From NCBI GenBank assembly GCA_963680875.1, contig OY804584.1:91882031-91946030 (forward strand): a stretch of DNA of 64,000 nucleotides, read 5' to 3'. The notes beneath the pieces are model-generated. The model searched no databases. It saw only the letters and a list, made by a program, of their open reading frames with translations, and had not been told where the DNA came from. The position numbers were made by a program, and so were the translations under genes. Shown here piece after piece: positions 51,963 through 64,000 of the stretch (positions are counted from its first letter, which is position 1; every line of letters begins with the position of its first letter). The DNA is from Bathymodiolus brooksi (lineage: Eukaryota; Mollusca; Bivalvia; Mytilida; Modiolidae).

Positions 51963-52424
51963 TACAGTAATCCCATTGTTATATGGTCACTGACACAAAT
52001 GTATGTGCCTCTTATCAGACCAGATTTCAAATGCACTGAGATAAGTCAGATACCATTAAATTCTCCCCCTCAATAGAGGCCATCTCTTTTATAAGGTCTC
52101 TTTTTCTTATTAGATTGGTTGGTTTGTTTATGGTGTTTGATGCCACTTTCAACAATATTTCAGTTATATCGTGGCAGCAAGTATTAGGGGAAACCAGAGT
52201 ACTCTGCGAAAACCACTGACTGTCGCAAGTCACTGACAAACTTTATCATATAATGGTGTATCAAGTACACCTCACCATGGACAGGGTTTTGAACTCACAA
52301 CTTTAGTGGTGATAGGCACTGATTACACAGGTAGTTGTTAACCCAACTACCATAAGATCACTACCATGACGACCCACTTTTCTTATTAGAAAGTGGGACC
52401 CCATAATAGGGGGTGGCTACTGTA
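51963..52424. mobile_element. MITE with TACAGTA ends carrying a nested SINE A
   Basis: Left TACAGTAATCCC and right GGCTACTGTA are inverted ends. The inside has GGTCTCTTTTTCTTATTAGA, then the SINE, then the MITE remainder (AAGTGGGACCCCATAATAGG). Confidence 0.65.
52113..52377 (-). mobile_element. SINE family A, full length with 13-base target duplication
   Basis: The copy runs from TTGGTTGGTTTGTTTATGGT to ATCACTACCATGACGACCCA and is flanked on both sides by TTTTCTTATTAGA. In head orientation (minus strand) it starts with a tRNA-like segment: ATGGTAGTTGGGTTAACA and the B-box-like GAGTTCAAAACCC. This gives the true ends of family A. Confidence 0.88.
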
Positions 52425-52429
52425 CATTT

Positions 52430-53830
52430 TATTGCCCATTTTGAAACCGCAGTGTTTAATTCAAGCATTGCAAATAATTGTTCTAACCCATATTCCTCAG
52501 TAAAACAGGAGAATTTTAACCTGCTTAAAACAAATCTATGGATGATTTTTTATCTCTGTCTCTATTTGACAAATGAAATGTCTCCTATTAACATAATTTG
52601 ATTAAAATGTTAATATTAAATGCAAAAAACATTCATTTTTTTCCCATAATTTTGTTGAGAATGTGTGAAATATTCACTACTTTTTCTGTATTATTCAAGT
52701 CATAAAATAGTCCATCTCTAGTCTTATAAAATCAACCCTTCTGCAAGGAAAAGATCACATATAAGAGGAGTGGCAGCTCTTGGGCCAGAGGGGGACAATA
52801 CAGTAGCATTTGACTACATCAGTGCATCTGAAATCTGGCATGGTAAGTGAGGTTGTCTTTGATGTAAGTGGCTTTATAAAAGGGAGACTACTGTGTATGA
52901 ATGTTTCATTTCATAATCACTAAGGGTTAAATTTATGTTAATTTTGATTATCTTATGATATCTTATATACATTTATATTGTAATGATGTTCAATACATAA
53001 TGCATTATCTATACATTTGTATTTTATACAAAATCATTATATACAATTCAATATGTTGTTCTATAATGACAAAAATATCACAGATTATCTTGTTTTACCA
53101 TTTCAATGAAATGAGCTATTGAATTGAAGCCAAAAATAAATGCTGATTGGATGAAATTATGGGTATTTTTTTTTATAAACAAAAAAAATTCAAAATGTTT
53201 GTTGTTAGGTAACATTAAAAAAAAAAATGTTGCAGTCCACTAACGTCTAACGTCATCCCATAGGTGATGACGTCAGATAGCCTTTCATTCATCTTTGTTC
53301 ATCCAATAATATACAAAACAGTAAGTACAGCGACCAATTGGACAACAGCTCTCAGCTTGTGCTTGGTTTTAATTTGTAAGCTGATGCCTGATTGATCGAT
53401 CGTAAAATATGAACCCTGACATGACCCCATACAGGATGTCGTTATCACAACAAAAATAAAAACATACAACAAACATATAATTTAATTAGATTAGGGATTT
53501 CTACTGCTGTTCAGCAAAATTTCAGTTATACTGTTATTTTGTTTGCCAGTTGCTTTATTGCTGGATGAAATAGCAGTACCTTCAAAAACTACAAAACTTT
53601 CGTAAGTTATTGATATAATTCACTTACATACATACATGTACTTCCACTTTTCATTTTCTTTACACAAAATTTTATAAATTGATTATAATCAAGTCTAAAA
53701 ATATTACAAAAAAATGTATCTTTCTAACCTGTCACTTCTCCTCTCCCTCCATAACACCATCAAAAATTACATTAACACGAAGATTTCAAGATAATTTGGT
53801 TTGACTAATAAAAGGTAATTTATACTTTAT
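52430..53830. other. Intergenic, nothing recognised
   Basis: AT-rich. Only a weak fragment near 52760-52800 (AGGAGTGGCAGCTCTTGGGC) resembles repeats of the TACAGTA kind. Confidence 0.55.
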
Positions 53831-53833
53831 ACA

Positions 53834-54016
53834 TACAGTCAAACCTGCCCATGTGGTCACCTCTATTAAGCAGCCACCTGTATTAAAAGGTCACCTTTTA
53901 CTTGTCCTATAATAGAAAATTGCATATGAATTTAACCTCTTTTAAGAGGTCAACTGAAATACAAGGCCACTTTTTCTTTTTCTAAAAGGTGATTTATTAA
54001 TGCAGGCTTGACTGTA
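53834..54016. mobile_element. MITE with CAGTCAAACCTG ends, copy 2
   Basis: ACAGTCAAACCTGCCCATGT at the left and GCAGGCTTGACTGTAT at the right; about 80% like the copy at 15023-15190. Confidence 0.8.
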
Positions 54017-54369
54017 TATTTATTTTATCTATAAACAATAAAAGTGTAAAACATTACATTGCAGTAATGTATTATTCAAACAAGAAAAAAAATAAATGTG
54101 TTTCAATTTTTCCCAAATTAAAAGGGGATGTTCTATTAATTCTATTAAATACATCAATGTTTCGGCCAGCAGTTTTCTTCAAGGTGACAGGATGAAAAAA
54201 GCAGGAATGTGATCATACTGCAATTTTTGCACCCTGAATATGGTCGTTAACTGAAAGGTTGGTGTATTTATGGATATTAAATAAACATTTAAGAGAAAAA
54301 AAATAATTAAACATTTTTGTCAAAACATCTGTTTCATCTAAGTAGCAGTCCTCGAAATGAAAATTTGAA

Positions 54370-54375
54370 TTTATT
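54370..54375 (-). terminator. Poly(A) signal of the HRG1 gene
   Basis: AATAAA on the minus strand, about 58 bases beyond the stop codon at 54433. Confidence 0.55.
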
Positions 54376-54432
54376 GGTGGTCTGAACAAATTTTTACTGA
54401 GGACTGAAGTAGTCATTACAAAAGTAAAATTA

Positions 54433-54587
54433 TTACTGGATAATTTCTCTGCCGTCTATATCTTCATAATAATTGATATACTCTCTTCTGTACATCCGTG
54501 AGAAGTAGAACAAAGAGAATCCCCATTTCCACGTCATAAAGCACCAGACCATTGTCAAGTAATATCCAGGACCGTCAATAATCAATC
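54433..54587 (-). CDS. SLC48A1: HRG1 exon 3 (fourth membrane segment and tail)
   Basis: TTTCCAG acceptor, phase 1 in, encoding [20 protein letters not shown] and then a tyrosine-rich tail ([19 protein letters not shown]) ending at TAA. Tyrosine and acidic residues in the tail are in keeping with endosomal sorting, by inference. Confidence 0.9.
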
Positions 54588-57500
54588 CTGGAAATATATT
54601 AAGATAATGAAATGAAAATTCTAACATGGCGTGCTACGTACTTTAGCTTTGAAAACAATAGAGGACTCTAAATAGCACAGAACACCCTAGCACATGCACA
54701 GAAGGCATATTTAATCGACAGCGTATTTTGCATATTTGTACTTTATGTATGTTAAATTAAAAGAATAAAAATAATAAATATACAAAAAAAATCAGATGAA
54801 ACTAATTTTTGATCGTTATCAATTTTAATAACGTTTCTGTAGCGTTATATATTCTTGTAAATAATAGCGGGAGGTAATTGGAACAGTGCCCAAAAATAAC
54901 CTCTGTCTAGGTACGCTTGAATGCATAAAATTACCGTAAATGCCCTGTTAGAATCGAAATAATTCTCGGATGCCAGGCTCTATGCTTATTTTAACATGGG
55001 TAGGCATTATGTTTGTCAAGCTCGGTGTAAAATAATGACAAATATAATGCCTACCCATGTTAAAATAAGAATAGAGCCTGGCATCCAAGCTTTATTTCTT
55101 AAACAAAACATATCAGTTACTACGCTGTCGGAACATATCCAAAATCTAATAGAAAAATCGTAGAAAGGCAAAATCGATATGCCCAACACACATATGTACA
55201 TGACCGCTCACTTTCCTGGCTAAAATAAGTTTTAAAATCAGGTATGACTTTGCATTTAAATAATATTTTGAAGATGGATATTTGGCCCGCAGTTGTTGCA
55301 TTTAATAGGTAATTAAAGGTGTCAGCTGATGGAAATATTTATTCTGCTACCAGTATAATATAACTTTTTCTGGTACCATTTTCACATGTTTTTGTTGTCA
55401 AGCTTTCCACTGGTAAACTAGATTGAACTAATTGAAAATCAGTTCACCTCCTGTTGACAGAAAATATCAAATGGGGAAAACATTATGCAAAAATAATATG
55501 TAATTGTTAGTGATACATGCAAGTGTATGTCTAATGAGTTATCTCCCCTTTTCTTGTTGTCTCAACTTTACCTTAGAATGATTTTGGACAAAATGGCATG
55601 TAAATTGAATTATTTGAGTTATTTATTCCTGGTGAGAATATTTTTCTTTTTTGTCTCTGTTGTACGTTGATTGCAGAGAAAACAGACAAAAAAATGAATC
55701 ATCAGTGAGACATATACATGTATATATGTATGTCTGAAGAGTTATCTCCACTTTGTTTTCATGCTCAACTTTACCTTGGTTTCGTGTAACAGCTAGTGCT
55801 AGGTACACTGCAAATCCTACCACTCCAGTTAATTGTATAAAACAACCAGTTAACATCAGCATTCTCAGCTGTGTAGTACGATTTTGCCATTTTCTTTTCA
55901 CATACCATATATGTACAAAAAATGTCACCAAGGCAGCTAAACCTGATAAAAACAAAGAAAAACAAATGATATATTAATAATGAGCTGCACTAATGACAAA
56001 AATACTATATAAATGTACAACATCAAAAATTATAGAGGCCTCAGTGTCTATGTGTTTTTTTTGGAGTGAGTGAGTAAATTGTTTTAATGCCAAATGAGCA
56101 AGTTTTCAGTTACATGTATATCCTGGCAAGAACAAGTTGCATTTGATAATGATGTCATAATGTTGTCCGTCTTGTACTAGACTAACAAGCTTAGTTGGAT
56201 TTTTATAGTGCTAGCTCACTAAAACAACAGTTCACGGATAGACATGTCACTTCACTCTGACATATTATCCTGACTCCGAGCCATTACCCTGTCTTAGCTC
56301 TTTCTCCTTAATGCTGGGTGCTTATCGGAGAAGCAACAAACACCATTTCATAGTCTTTGGTTTGACCCGACCAGTGCTCATATCCACGATTTACCACACT
56401 TGAAGCAAACATGCTTTACCATTACACTAATTTTTTGTTCTTAATAACATTTCTCAATAAACAAATGATATACAAATGTATGCAAAAAAGTGTGTTGTAA
56501 AGGTCTGCGAGTTTCAATCCCACCTTTGTACATGATACAACCCTAGGCAAGAGGGTGGGAATGCATTGGGTATCATGTAAAACAATTAACGCTAATTCAA
56601 TGTTAAATAATATAATTTGATTTGAATACTGCAATATGATTGGCTGATCTGCCTGGAAAAATTTGTTGGTAATACTTGATAACCTGGGTTGGTATTGTGA
56701 CGACACCAGCATATTCATTCACCAACAACAAATTCAAATAGTCACATGAAATAATTGTAATTAAAATCAAAGAATCATTAAATTTTGTTTTAAATATTAA
56801 ATTATAAGGAATATTTGAAATTTTTGAACAGGTTATACTTGACTTTTGTATAACCTAGTTTGGAACAGTTTATGCTTTCGATAAGAGCAACCTGCCCCAA
56901 ACCAGGTTATATCGTATAACCTGTTAAAAAATTTCAAATATTCCTTAATGATAAAATTGTTTTTCAATTTGATCATGTTGGTGCTAACGATACTAGCTCT
57001 AAAAAAGAAAATGCTTTGACAAATCACAATAAATATCTATGATGCTAATGTTCGTGAAAAAGGGGCATTTGATTGGAAATTGAGTTTTGTTGAAAGTGGC
57101 ATTACCCAACCATGCAGGATACTTCAATCCAAAAAATGATATTTTCTGATGACAAGTTACAGTACATTTTTTCCACTCAGACAAGGTATACCCTCGAATA
57201 CTCGATACAACATTATGTGATCAAGATTTTCAGTGACTTACGGCAGGTCGTTGGTTTTCACCAGGTACTCCTCTTTCCTCCACCAATAAAACTGACCGCC
57301 ACGATATAACTGAAATATTGTTGAAAGTGGCGTCAAAGACCTAGTAAGCTAGCCCTAACAAGGTACAGGAGATCCCTTAAAAAAGGTTTAAGTGACAATA
57401 TAAATTTATTAAAAATTTAGAAGGTAGCAGTATCTTCAAGAGAAATTCAAACAACTTCATTACATTCGTTCACACTCCCACAATGGCTTGGCAGTATAGG

Positions 57501-58510
57501 TAAAAAAACGTTGTTCTATCATACATAATTTATATTTAAAAAAAATCCCTGTGCACTCCCCAACATAATGTCATTAAGATTAGGAAATAGATTTCATGTT
57601 TGGTTTTCCACATAAACAGAGGTAAAAAGGAAGAAACATCTCAGAGAGCTAAATTTTGACGGTATTATATGGTTTACCATATTATATATAATATACACTG
57701 GAAGAAAGACGACAAAGCCTCCGTCTCATTTTAATGTACAAGGTGGTCGAGGGGTAGGTGCCGGGTCTACCAACCGACACTTTTGTCACATTTAGCAAGC
57801 GTAAAAGGCAAATAAAACCAAAGAAATTTGGGGATTGTGTAACCATCAACCGAGTTGAAAAACACAAAACTAACAACTCAAAGTGCTTAAACATCCCAAA
57901 TAGTAGGACAGCTCAATATCAGAACAGCTTCCCCCGTGGACACCGTCATACGTTGGAACCATCTATCACTACCAGACACAGTTGCAAGACCGCCCTAGTG
58001 GACCAGCGCCAATAAAATCTAGGTGCCTCTCTCTACCGTTGTATAAAAACCGCTTTCCGGGAACTACAAGGTATTCAATACAGATATCAATACCACCACC
58101 ACCCCCTCCCCCTTTTTTTCCCCTAAAAAACACAAACACAGTATTACCGTTACCATTAAAGTACTGAAAGTGTTGTTACTCTCACTTTAAGGTTTTTAAG
58201 CAAAATGTGCTTGTAACATTACCATTTCTATTGAACGAGGGTACATTGTATTATGAATGACATACCAGATATTTTTTGAGAACGTCCCTGAGTGGCCTTA
58301 CAGGTCAACATATGGAATGGAATCATTCGACGTGTTTCGTAAGCCTATAACATGTATTATACCTGATAACAAACCCCACAGGGCGGCATTCCAGTTATGT
58401 AATCTGAATCCAAACACAAACAGAACTGAAAATCCTATCAAAACTCCAGTAAAACTGTAAGCGAGTCTTATTTTCGGCCCGCAAATAGAACATAGACCAT
58501 TTTCCGCCAT
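54433..58510 (-). CDS. SLC48A1: Haem transporter HRG1 (SLC48A1 family), three exons
   Basis: Exons 58363-58510, 55775-55942 and 54433-54587 join in phase 1 at both introns and give 156 residues plus TAA; human HRG1 has 146. Four hydrophobic segments are visible: about 18-36, 43-63, 81-100 and 113-133. The best match to the human protein is [12 protein letters not shown] followed by [20 protein letters not shown], against AITRHQ and YYLSSVWSFISFKWAFLLSL. His60 in FFVHIWY aligns with human His56, a residue implicated in haem passage. The family exports haem from endosomes and lysosomes to the cytosol. The start is the ATG at 58508-58510 (GCAATGG context); an upstream in-frame GTG is not needed. 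Confidence 0.92.
54968..55086. repeat. Hairpin element with about 50-base arms
   Basis: GGATGCCAGGCTCTATGCTT...GGGTAGGCATTAT pairs with ATAATGCCTACCC...AGAGCCTGGCATCC. It lies in HRG1 intron 2. Confidence 0.85.
55120..55230 (+). repeat. Dispersed repeat family J copy
   Basis: CTACGCTGTCGGAACATATC, AATCTAATAGAAAAATCGTA and CCGCTCACTTTCCTGGCT. Confidence 0.75.
55775..55942 (-). CDS. SLC48A1: HRG1 exon 2 (second and third membrane segments)
   Basis: A 168-base phase 1-1 exon (TTATCAG acceptor, GTAAAG donor) encoding [18 protein letters not shown], then [20 protein letters not shown] and ALAVTRNQ. Confidence 0.9.
56064..56432 (-). mobile_element. tRNA-derived SINE family B, near full length
   Basis: Minus-strand tRNA-like head at about 56432-56360 (TAGTGTAATGGTAAAGCATG) and the full body to the TTACTCACTCACTCC tail. 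It lies in HRG1 intron 1. Confidence 0.8.
56560..56960 (-). repeat. Dispersed foldback family H, copy 2
   Basis: TGATTGGCTGATCTGCC and a 56806-56946 inverted repeat (AAGGAATATTTGAAATTTTT / AAAAATTTCAAATATTCCTT) with internal GGTTATA arms; reverse of 10480-10860. Confidence 0.75.
57185..57350 (+). repeat. SINE family A copy
   Basis: ACTCGATACAACATTATGTG, CAGGTCGTTGGTTTTCACCA and ATTGTTGAAAGTGGCGTC. Confidence 0.8.
57700..58035 (+). mobile_element. Decayed non-LTR reverse transcriptase C-terminal fragment
   Basis: One frame reads [40 protein letters not shown]. After a frame change the next reads [20 protein letters not shown]. This QYxNSFF-xTIxxWN-L layout is the C-terminal end of LINE polymerases common in mollusc genomes. 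The frameshift and short length mark it as dead. Confidence 0.6.
58363..58510 (-). CDS. SLC48A1: HRG1 exon 1 (first membrane segment)
   Basis: ATG at 58508-58510, 49 codons plus one base to a GTATAA donor. It encodes [20 protein letters not shown], then [15 protein letters not shown] and [12 protein letters not shown], matching the RAAYSG...GFSIFLVW start of human HRG1. Confidence 0.88.
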
Positions 58511-59337
58511 TGCGATTGTATGCGGAACAGACACGATTATATCCGGGTCTATTTAAATATAAAAATACTAATGTATCGATACATCCTGTTTCTTAAGTCT
58601 TTTACGTTAACCTATTAAAACATACTTAACAATTATGCTTTTATATAAAACTGAAAAAAAATATATTATTTGGAAATTAGTTCGAGGAAAAAAATCCGGA
58701 AAAGACACCAGTTTCGACTGCAGTATTACAATTTCACAATGAAAAGATGGAGGCTCAGCATCAGTTGCACTCTCTATGACCTCCCCTTGTTGCAGACTGT
58801 ATTTGTTGTCAAATAATAAGCAGAAAATACTCAATATTAACGAATATCAGGTGCTATAGTATGAAATTCATATTTTGCAAATGTATTCACAATTTTCAAA
58901 GAGTTCTGATCGGTTAAAATGCCATATATAATCTATTATTCTATGATGTAGTTTATAAATAAGTTGCCTATTAATATTATTAGATTTATTATTATTATTA
59001 TTTCTTCTTTAAGTATTTTTAATATGTTGTATTAATTTATTAATGTAATCATTTGTCTATCATTTTATGAATTTCAATGTGATTTTACTGCCTGTAAAAT
59101 CGTCATAATTGACAAATAAAAGAATTGTCTTATTTTGTATAATCACTCTAATAATTGTATTGAGTTTGAGATCCATTGTGCTATGTAGTGTCCTAGAATA
59201 CTGAGGGGAATGGAATATGAAATAAATCGATTAAATGTAAAGTTTTGTTCAGTGACAATAATTTTGGTTTTTATCAATTTAATGCTATTCTTCTTCTTCT
59301 TCTTTTGGTATACAGCTATCCATCCACTGGATGATCA

Positions 59338-60460
59338 CTAGTCCGAGATTCCTCTGTCGTTTAACGGCTTTTATGGAGTTGCTGTAGCCGTTGAACGTCA
59401 GAGGGTAATATATACGGATTACAGCGGATTTGCCTCTCCAGCTCTTGGTCGGCACATTTCCACGTTTCGTGGCTATCGGATTTTATTTTCTATCATAAAC
59501 CCTTATATAAATCGTTTCACCAATCATTTTTCTATTTATTCATAATCATCTTACCCTCAGAAAGTGGTGTTACACTCCATTACAGCACGATTTTGCCTTA
59601 GATCCTATTATTCCCCCATTTGACTTCCATTTTCGAATCTACAAATGTGATCTCGCGATACTAACTGAATGATAACAGTAATGCATTGCATGATGGGAGC
59701 TACTTAATTCAGCGCACCAAATTATTTGAGCATTATTTGCATACGTAAACAACATTCAAATCACATGGAAGACCATACATTTAAGCGTATTCTGCAGGAC
59801 AAACAGTCCATCTATAGATCAAAGCAGAGCAGAAGGAAATAATACAGAATGTGTTGGAAAGAAAAGATTCAATGGCAGAGTGTTGCCAATGGGCTTCGGA
59901 AAGAGCATGTGTTACGTCCCCCTTTTTTGGACAAGGTACTACATCATTTTTTTTCTCTTATGGTTATCTGTAATTCACTATTGCTGTTAAAATCATTACC
60001 AATCAATATAATCAACTGTATTAAATTTTATGTTAATTGTTCTGCCTTAACAGGCGTGTATGATTGGCAATACAAATATTTGTTTGTCTGTTTATATGCA
60101 AATCATCTCCCATGATACATTGCGGTAATCGTGGTTTTCTCGTAGTCACGTGACAAATGTTTGAAAAATGGAAGACAAATGGCGGAATCATAGGATCTAA
60201 GGCAAAATCGTGCTGTAATGGAGTGTAGCACCACTTTCTGAGGGTAAGATGGTTATGAATGAATAGAAAAATGATTGGTGAAGCGATTTATATAAGGGTT
60301 TCTGATAGAAAATAAATTCCGATAGCCACGAAACGTGGAAATGTGCTGACCCAGAGTTGGAGAAGCAAATCCGCTGTTTTCCGAATGTATTGCCCTCTGA
60401 CGTTCAACGGCTACAGCAACTCCATAAAAGCCGTTAAACGACAGAGGAATCTTGGACTAG
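59338..60460. mobile_element. Foldback DNA element, about 355-base inverted arms, 7-base target duplication
   Basis: The left arm runs from CTAGTCCGAGATTCCTCTGT to about 59700; the right arm from about 60107 to ACAGAGGAATCTTGGACTAG. They pair over most of their length with some mismatches and small gaps. ATGATCA directly flanks both ends (59331-59337, 60461-60467). The 400-base centre has no recognisable transposase. Confidence 0.85.
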
Positions 60461-60824
60461 ATGATCACTAGCTGTTGCGCATGCGTGGGAATAAGAAATA
60501 ATAATAAATTCAGTCAGTTTATAACATATTTACAAGTGGTGCCAACAGAAATAAATTTTGTGGTTAAAACTATTTACAATTTCATTTTTATTTAAATTTG
60601 TGATTATAGATGGCTGAGAACAGTTGGTGTTAGCTGTTCTCTAAACAGTGATGGCATAGCAGAGTTTGATGATCACAATAAAACTGTTGGGGTCCAATAT
60701 CATGCTAACAGTAGTAAAAAAGGGCATTTAATAATTGACAGTAAATGACACTTCCACATATTATGCTAATGCTGTAACGGTAGTATAATAAAAGAGTGTT
60801 GGATGAATATTGAATAAGATAAGA

Positions 60825-61026
60825 TTTATGATGTTTAACGTCACTTTCAACAATAGTTCAGTTATATCATGGCATTCAGTTTTATTGATGGAGGAAACCG
60901 GAGAAATATAGGGTATCAAGTACACCTCACCTGAGTGGGATTTAAACTCACAACGTTAGTGGCAATAGCCACTGATTGCACAGGTTGTTGTAAATCCAAC
61001 TACCATTTATCTATATGATCACGACT
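60825..61026 (-). repeat. SINE family A copy with internal deletion
   Basis: GATGTTTAACGTCACTTTCA and the head end GCACAGGTTGTTGTAAATCC are present, but the segment with AAACCACCGACC is deleted. Confidence 0.75.
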
Positions 61027-61029
61027 GTC

Positions 61030-64000
61030 CGAAAGAGTGTTTGACAATTGACAGTAGACATAGTCACATACTGCATGTATTATGCTGACGGTAGTGAAAA
61101 GGACGTTTGCGATTTACAGTAAAGACAATTTCATCCTCTTGTATGCCCTTTTTGCAGATATGTAGTGATAAGTGAAGTACAAAAATGTACTATTATAGAT
61201 CTGAGCTCTTGTAAAAATAACTTGACTTGTTATTCATTAACCAATTGTACTGAGCCCATGTGGTGCAGTTGTGGGCCTTTAATTGGAAAATAAATATTCA
61301 TATCATTATTCTTCTCCCAACAGTAAGGTATGAAAACCTAACAAGCATGACATTTGTTTAAAAATGTCATGCATATGATAAAGTTTGTCAAGTTTGTGGT
61401 TTTTTCCAGATATTCAGATTTCCTCCACAAATAAAAATAACTCGTAATATTTACTGAAATATTGTTGAAAGCATCATTGAATACCCAAATACCCTGTCCT
61501 TACATGTACATGTATTACACATATAACATTAATGATGTTTCCTGTCTTTTAATCACACTAAAAAGTCAGGAACCTTTATTTCAGAGCAGAAAAAGCAATG
61601 GTATGCAACAGCATAAATTGAGTTTGAAAAGAATTTCTTTCAATCTTTTTTTGCAAATTGGATGTATTTTTCTTCAGCTGATTTGTACCTGTGGTTGAAA
61701 GCAAGATCAACAAGATGTGCTAATTTAAAAAATCATTTCTACATTTAAAAAAAAATGTATACCTGCAGAAAATTTATGTCTTCCGGCCAATGTTATGAAA
61801 AGAACGTTAATAGTCAACATTTTTACCAATACATGTATCTTCTGAATGCTAGAGATTACGGTACAGAGATACTTGTAACTCGTCTGGGTGAGTCCTGGAC
61901 TCAACACTTGTTGTATTGAGACTCACATTTTTTTGGCAAAAATTAACAAAGAACAGAGATACTTGTAAAGTATTTAGGTGAGCCCTGGACTCACTATTTT
62001 TTTTTGACAAAAAATTACAAAGAATGCACTAGTGGGCCTCAGGTAACTTTTTGTTTGGGATTCTTCAAAATTTTATCCTACAAGGATCTTTAGGGGGACT
62101 GTTTAACTTCTTTAAAGAAGGAATACAGCACAACATCAAGAAGAAGCATATTTATTTGATTGTTTTTTACTAGCATAGTGTCACATGGTGTATATATATA
62201 TACCTGTATCTATCTATTATATTTGTTCAAATGCATAATGAAAATTTGTAATAGTACCTACATCAATTGTACATATAGCATGTACTTGTATGCACTACCT
62301 ATGATAAGCTTATTTAGAAAAACTTGCCATGTCAGAAATAGCTGTGTACATATATGTGAATGCCCATCTTTTAAGATACATGGATGTATAAAGGATATAT
62401 TGATTGATAAAACCTAACTAGAATATTCAGGTAACTTTGTTAAATACCTTTTTCCCCAAGGTACAGACAAAACAACACTGGTAAAAATAAGGCCATTGTA
62501 TTGCCCAGGGGCATACACTTTCAATTTAATTATGTATAATAGTCACCCAAGCCTACAGCCATTAATCAAAACATGTGAGATCACTCAAGCCCTGGGATAC
62601 TATGGGGTTATTATAGTGACATTTCCCCTGGGGCCAAATCTTTCTATTGGCTATGGGAAGTTCAGGTGTTTTAACATGTCGTTAAGTGAACAGGTGTACT
62701 GCTCTGAGGGCACCTAGTAATTTTATCAATTTTTCTTTTTGAGTATTGTCAACATATTTTACTATATAACATAATTTTGTGGATTATTTTAAAAACAATA
62801 ACAGATTTGTAAGTATAGTACATTTTGGTTTTCTTTGTTAACTACTAGCTAACTTATTATTTTGTTTAAAGTATTTTAGCAATTTTCTATATCCTAGAAT
62901 TAGTACTACGTGTATTCTGTTCTTACCCATTGAAACAGTTTGATCAGCATGGTCAAGGTTAAATAAGAGATCCCATGTTCTTTTAAATTGATAAAAAATA
63001 ACTACAAACGAAATATTAACGGTAATTCTGCCCATTCATGTGAAAAAACTAATAAAAGGGGAAAACGTATACAGAGGTACAATGTCAATGTACCAAAGAG
63101 TACACTAATAGTGTACTTACCTGTACTGTACTAGTAATATTAGTCCTGTATTTTAAACTAATATTTATATTTATAACCGATGTTGAATTTTGTAGGATCC
63201 GAACTGGAGTTCACATAGAAAGGAGTTCAATTAAGTGCTAAATTTTATATATTGTAAAAATTCTAATCATAATCATATCATGATTATAATCAAAATATTA
63301 ATTTATGTAATGTCCAATCATTTTCTACTGTTTATGCAGTGAATTAATCTCCTGATAAATGGATTTTTTAAACAGAAACATCAAACAGGATCTATATATT
63401 TTAATATGTAATACCCATTTGACAATGTATGTCAAAAGGGGGATATACATCTATATTGTACTTTGTTGTAAACTGTATGGCTCGGAGCTGTTACTTAAAT
63501 AATGTAATTATAAAGACATGCTTCGCTGACCTACAAAATGTATAACTTTGTAAAGATATACATGTATATGTTAAAATAATTGCAAGGTTTGGTCAATAGC
63601 ACATGTTAATAAAAATCCACAGAAAATTTGATAGAAAATTATCATTATTATTTATGTACATGTAAATTAAATATATGATATTTTTTTATTATTGTTTCAT
63701 GGATGAATTAATATTAATTAATGTTAGTTTCTTAAGGATATTCTGTTTATATATTAAACTTGCTGGAGAAAAAAAGAAGGGGCTGTGGAGGTGACACTAC
63801 ATTTATCACACCTGTAAATCTGGAATTTGAAATACAATATATACAAATATATTTTACCTGCTTGTATGTATATTGTGAATAATTTATAAGTAACATGTAG
63901 GTATTATTTTTTTTTGGGGGGGGGGGGGGGGTTGGGGGTAGGTAATATTACAATACATATACATACATACATTGTTGGCAATATGGATGTAAATGAACAT
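61030..64000. other. Intergenic, no gene recognised
   Basis: AT-rich. A SINE A fragment lies at 61375-61500 and a G run at 63917-63933. Two copies of a short segment (AGAGATACTTGTAA...GGTGAGTCCTGGACTCA) occur near 61865 and 61955. The open frames here resemble nothing I know. Confidence 0.55.

Noticed and set aside
59849..60115. 88-codon frame in the centre of the foldback element
   Set aside because: It runs into the right arm, has no transposase motif and no codon-use support.

Overview
The window looks like nuclear DNA of a bivalve mollusc, most likely a mytilid mussel. It is AT-rich, its genes are cut into short exons by long introns, and it is full of tRNA-derived SINEs, MITEs and minisatellites of kinds I associate with mussels. 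The species is inferred from this style and was not checked against any database. I found no prokaryotic, viral or CRISPR content.

Three host genes can be rebuilt by joining exons with GT/AG borders and matching phases. (1) Minus strand, 1012-11009: a member of the arylacetamide deacetylase / neutral cholesterol ester hydrolase family (hormone-sensitive-lipase-like alpha/beta hydrolases). Its exons and splice sites are intact, but all three catalytic residues are replaced (Ser to Gly, Asp to Asn, His to Tyr) and the HGGG motif reads HDGG, so it looks like a pseudoenzyme. (2) Plus strand, 14555-48185: an 18-exon gene whose joined coding sequence is 3732 bases, exactly 1244 codons. It encodes a single-pass receptor: signal peptide, an unrecognised domain with about 20 N-glycosylation sites, about 14 EB/EGF-like cysteine modules, a SEA domain, a calcium-binding EGF, one membrane segment, and a 64-residue tail with YxxPhi, acidic di-leucine and PPxY motifs. 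(3) Minus strand, 54433-58510: a 156-residue four-membrane-segment HRG1 (SLC48A1) haem transporter in three exons. Genes 1 and 2 are divergent, with about 3.5 kb between their first exons; genes 2 and 3 are convergent.

The rest is mobile and repetitive DNA: a 5'-truncated non-LTR retrotransposon (2440-3976), a decayed second one (57700-58035), two tRNA-related SINE families (A and B), related dispersed families C and D, several other dispersed families, a Harbinger-like MITE with TAA duplications nested in other repeats, a 1.1 kb foldback element with 7-base target duplications (59338-60460), and a small transposon with subunit-built terminal repeats around a zinc-finger exon (42790-44000). 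Over a dozen minisatellites occur; four of them lie shortly upstream of 3' splice sites of the receptor gene. From 61030 to 64000 I recognise no gene.

The least expected items are the triad-less hydrolase and the receptor, whose domain order I do not recognise from a described protein.
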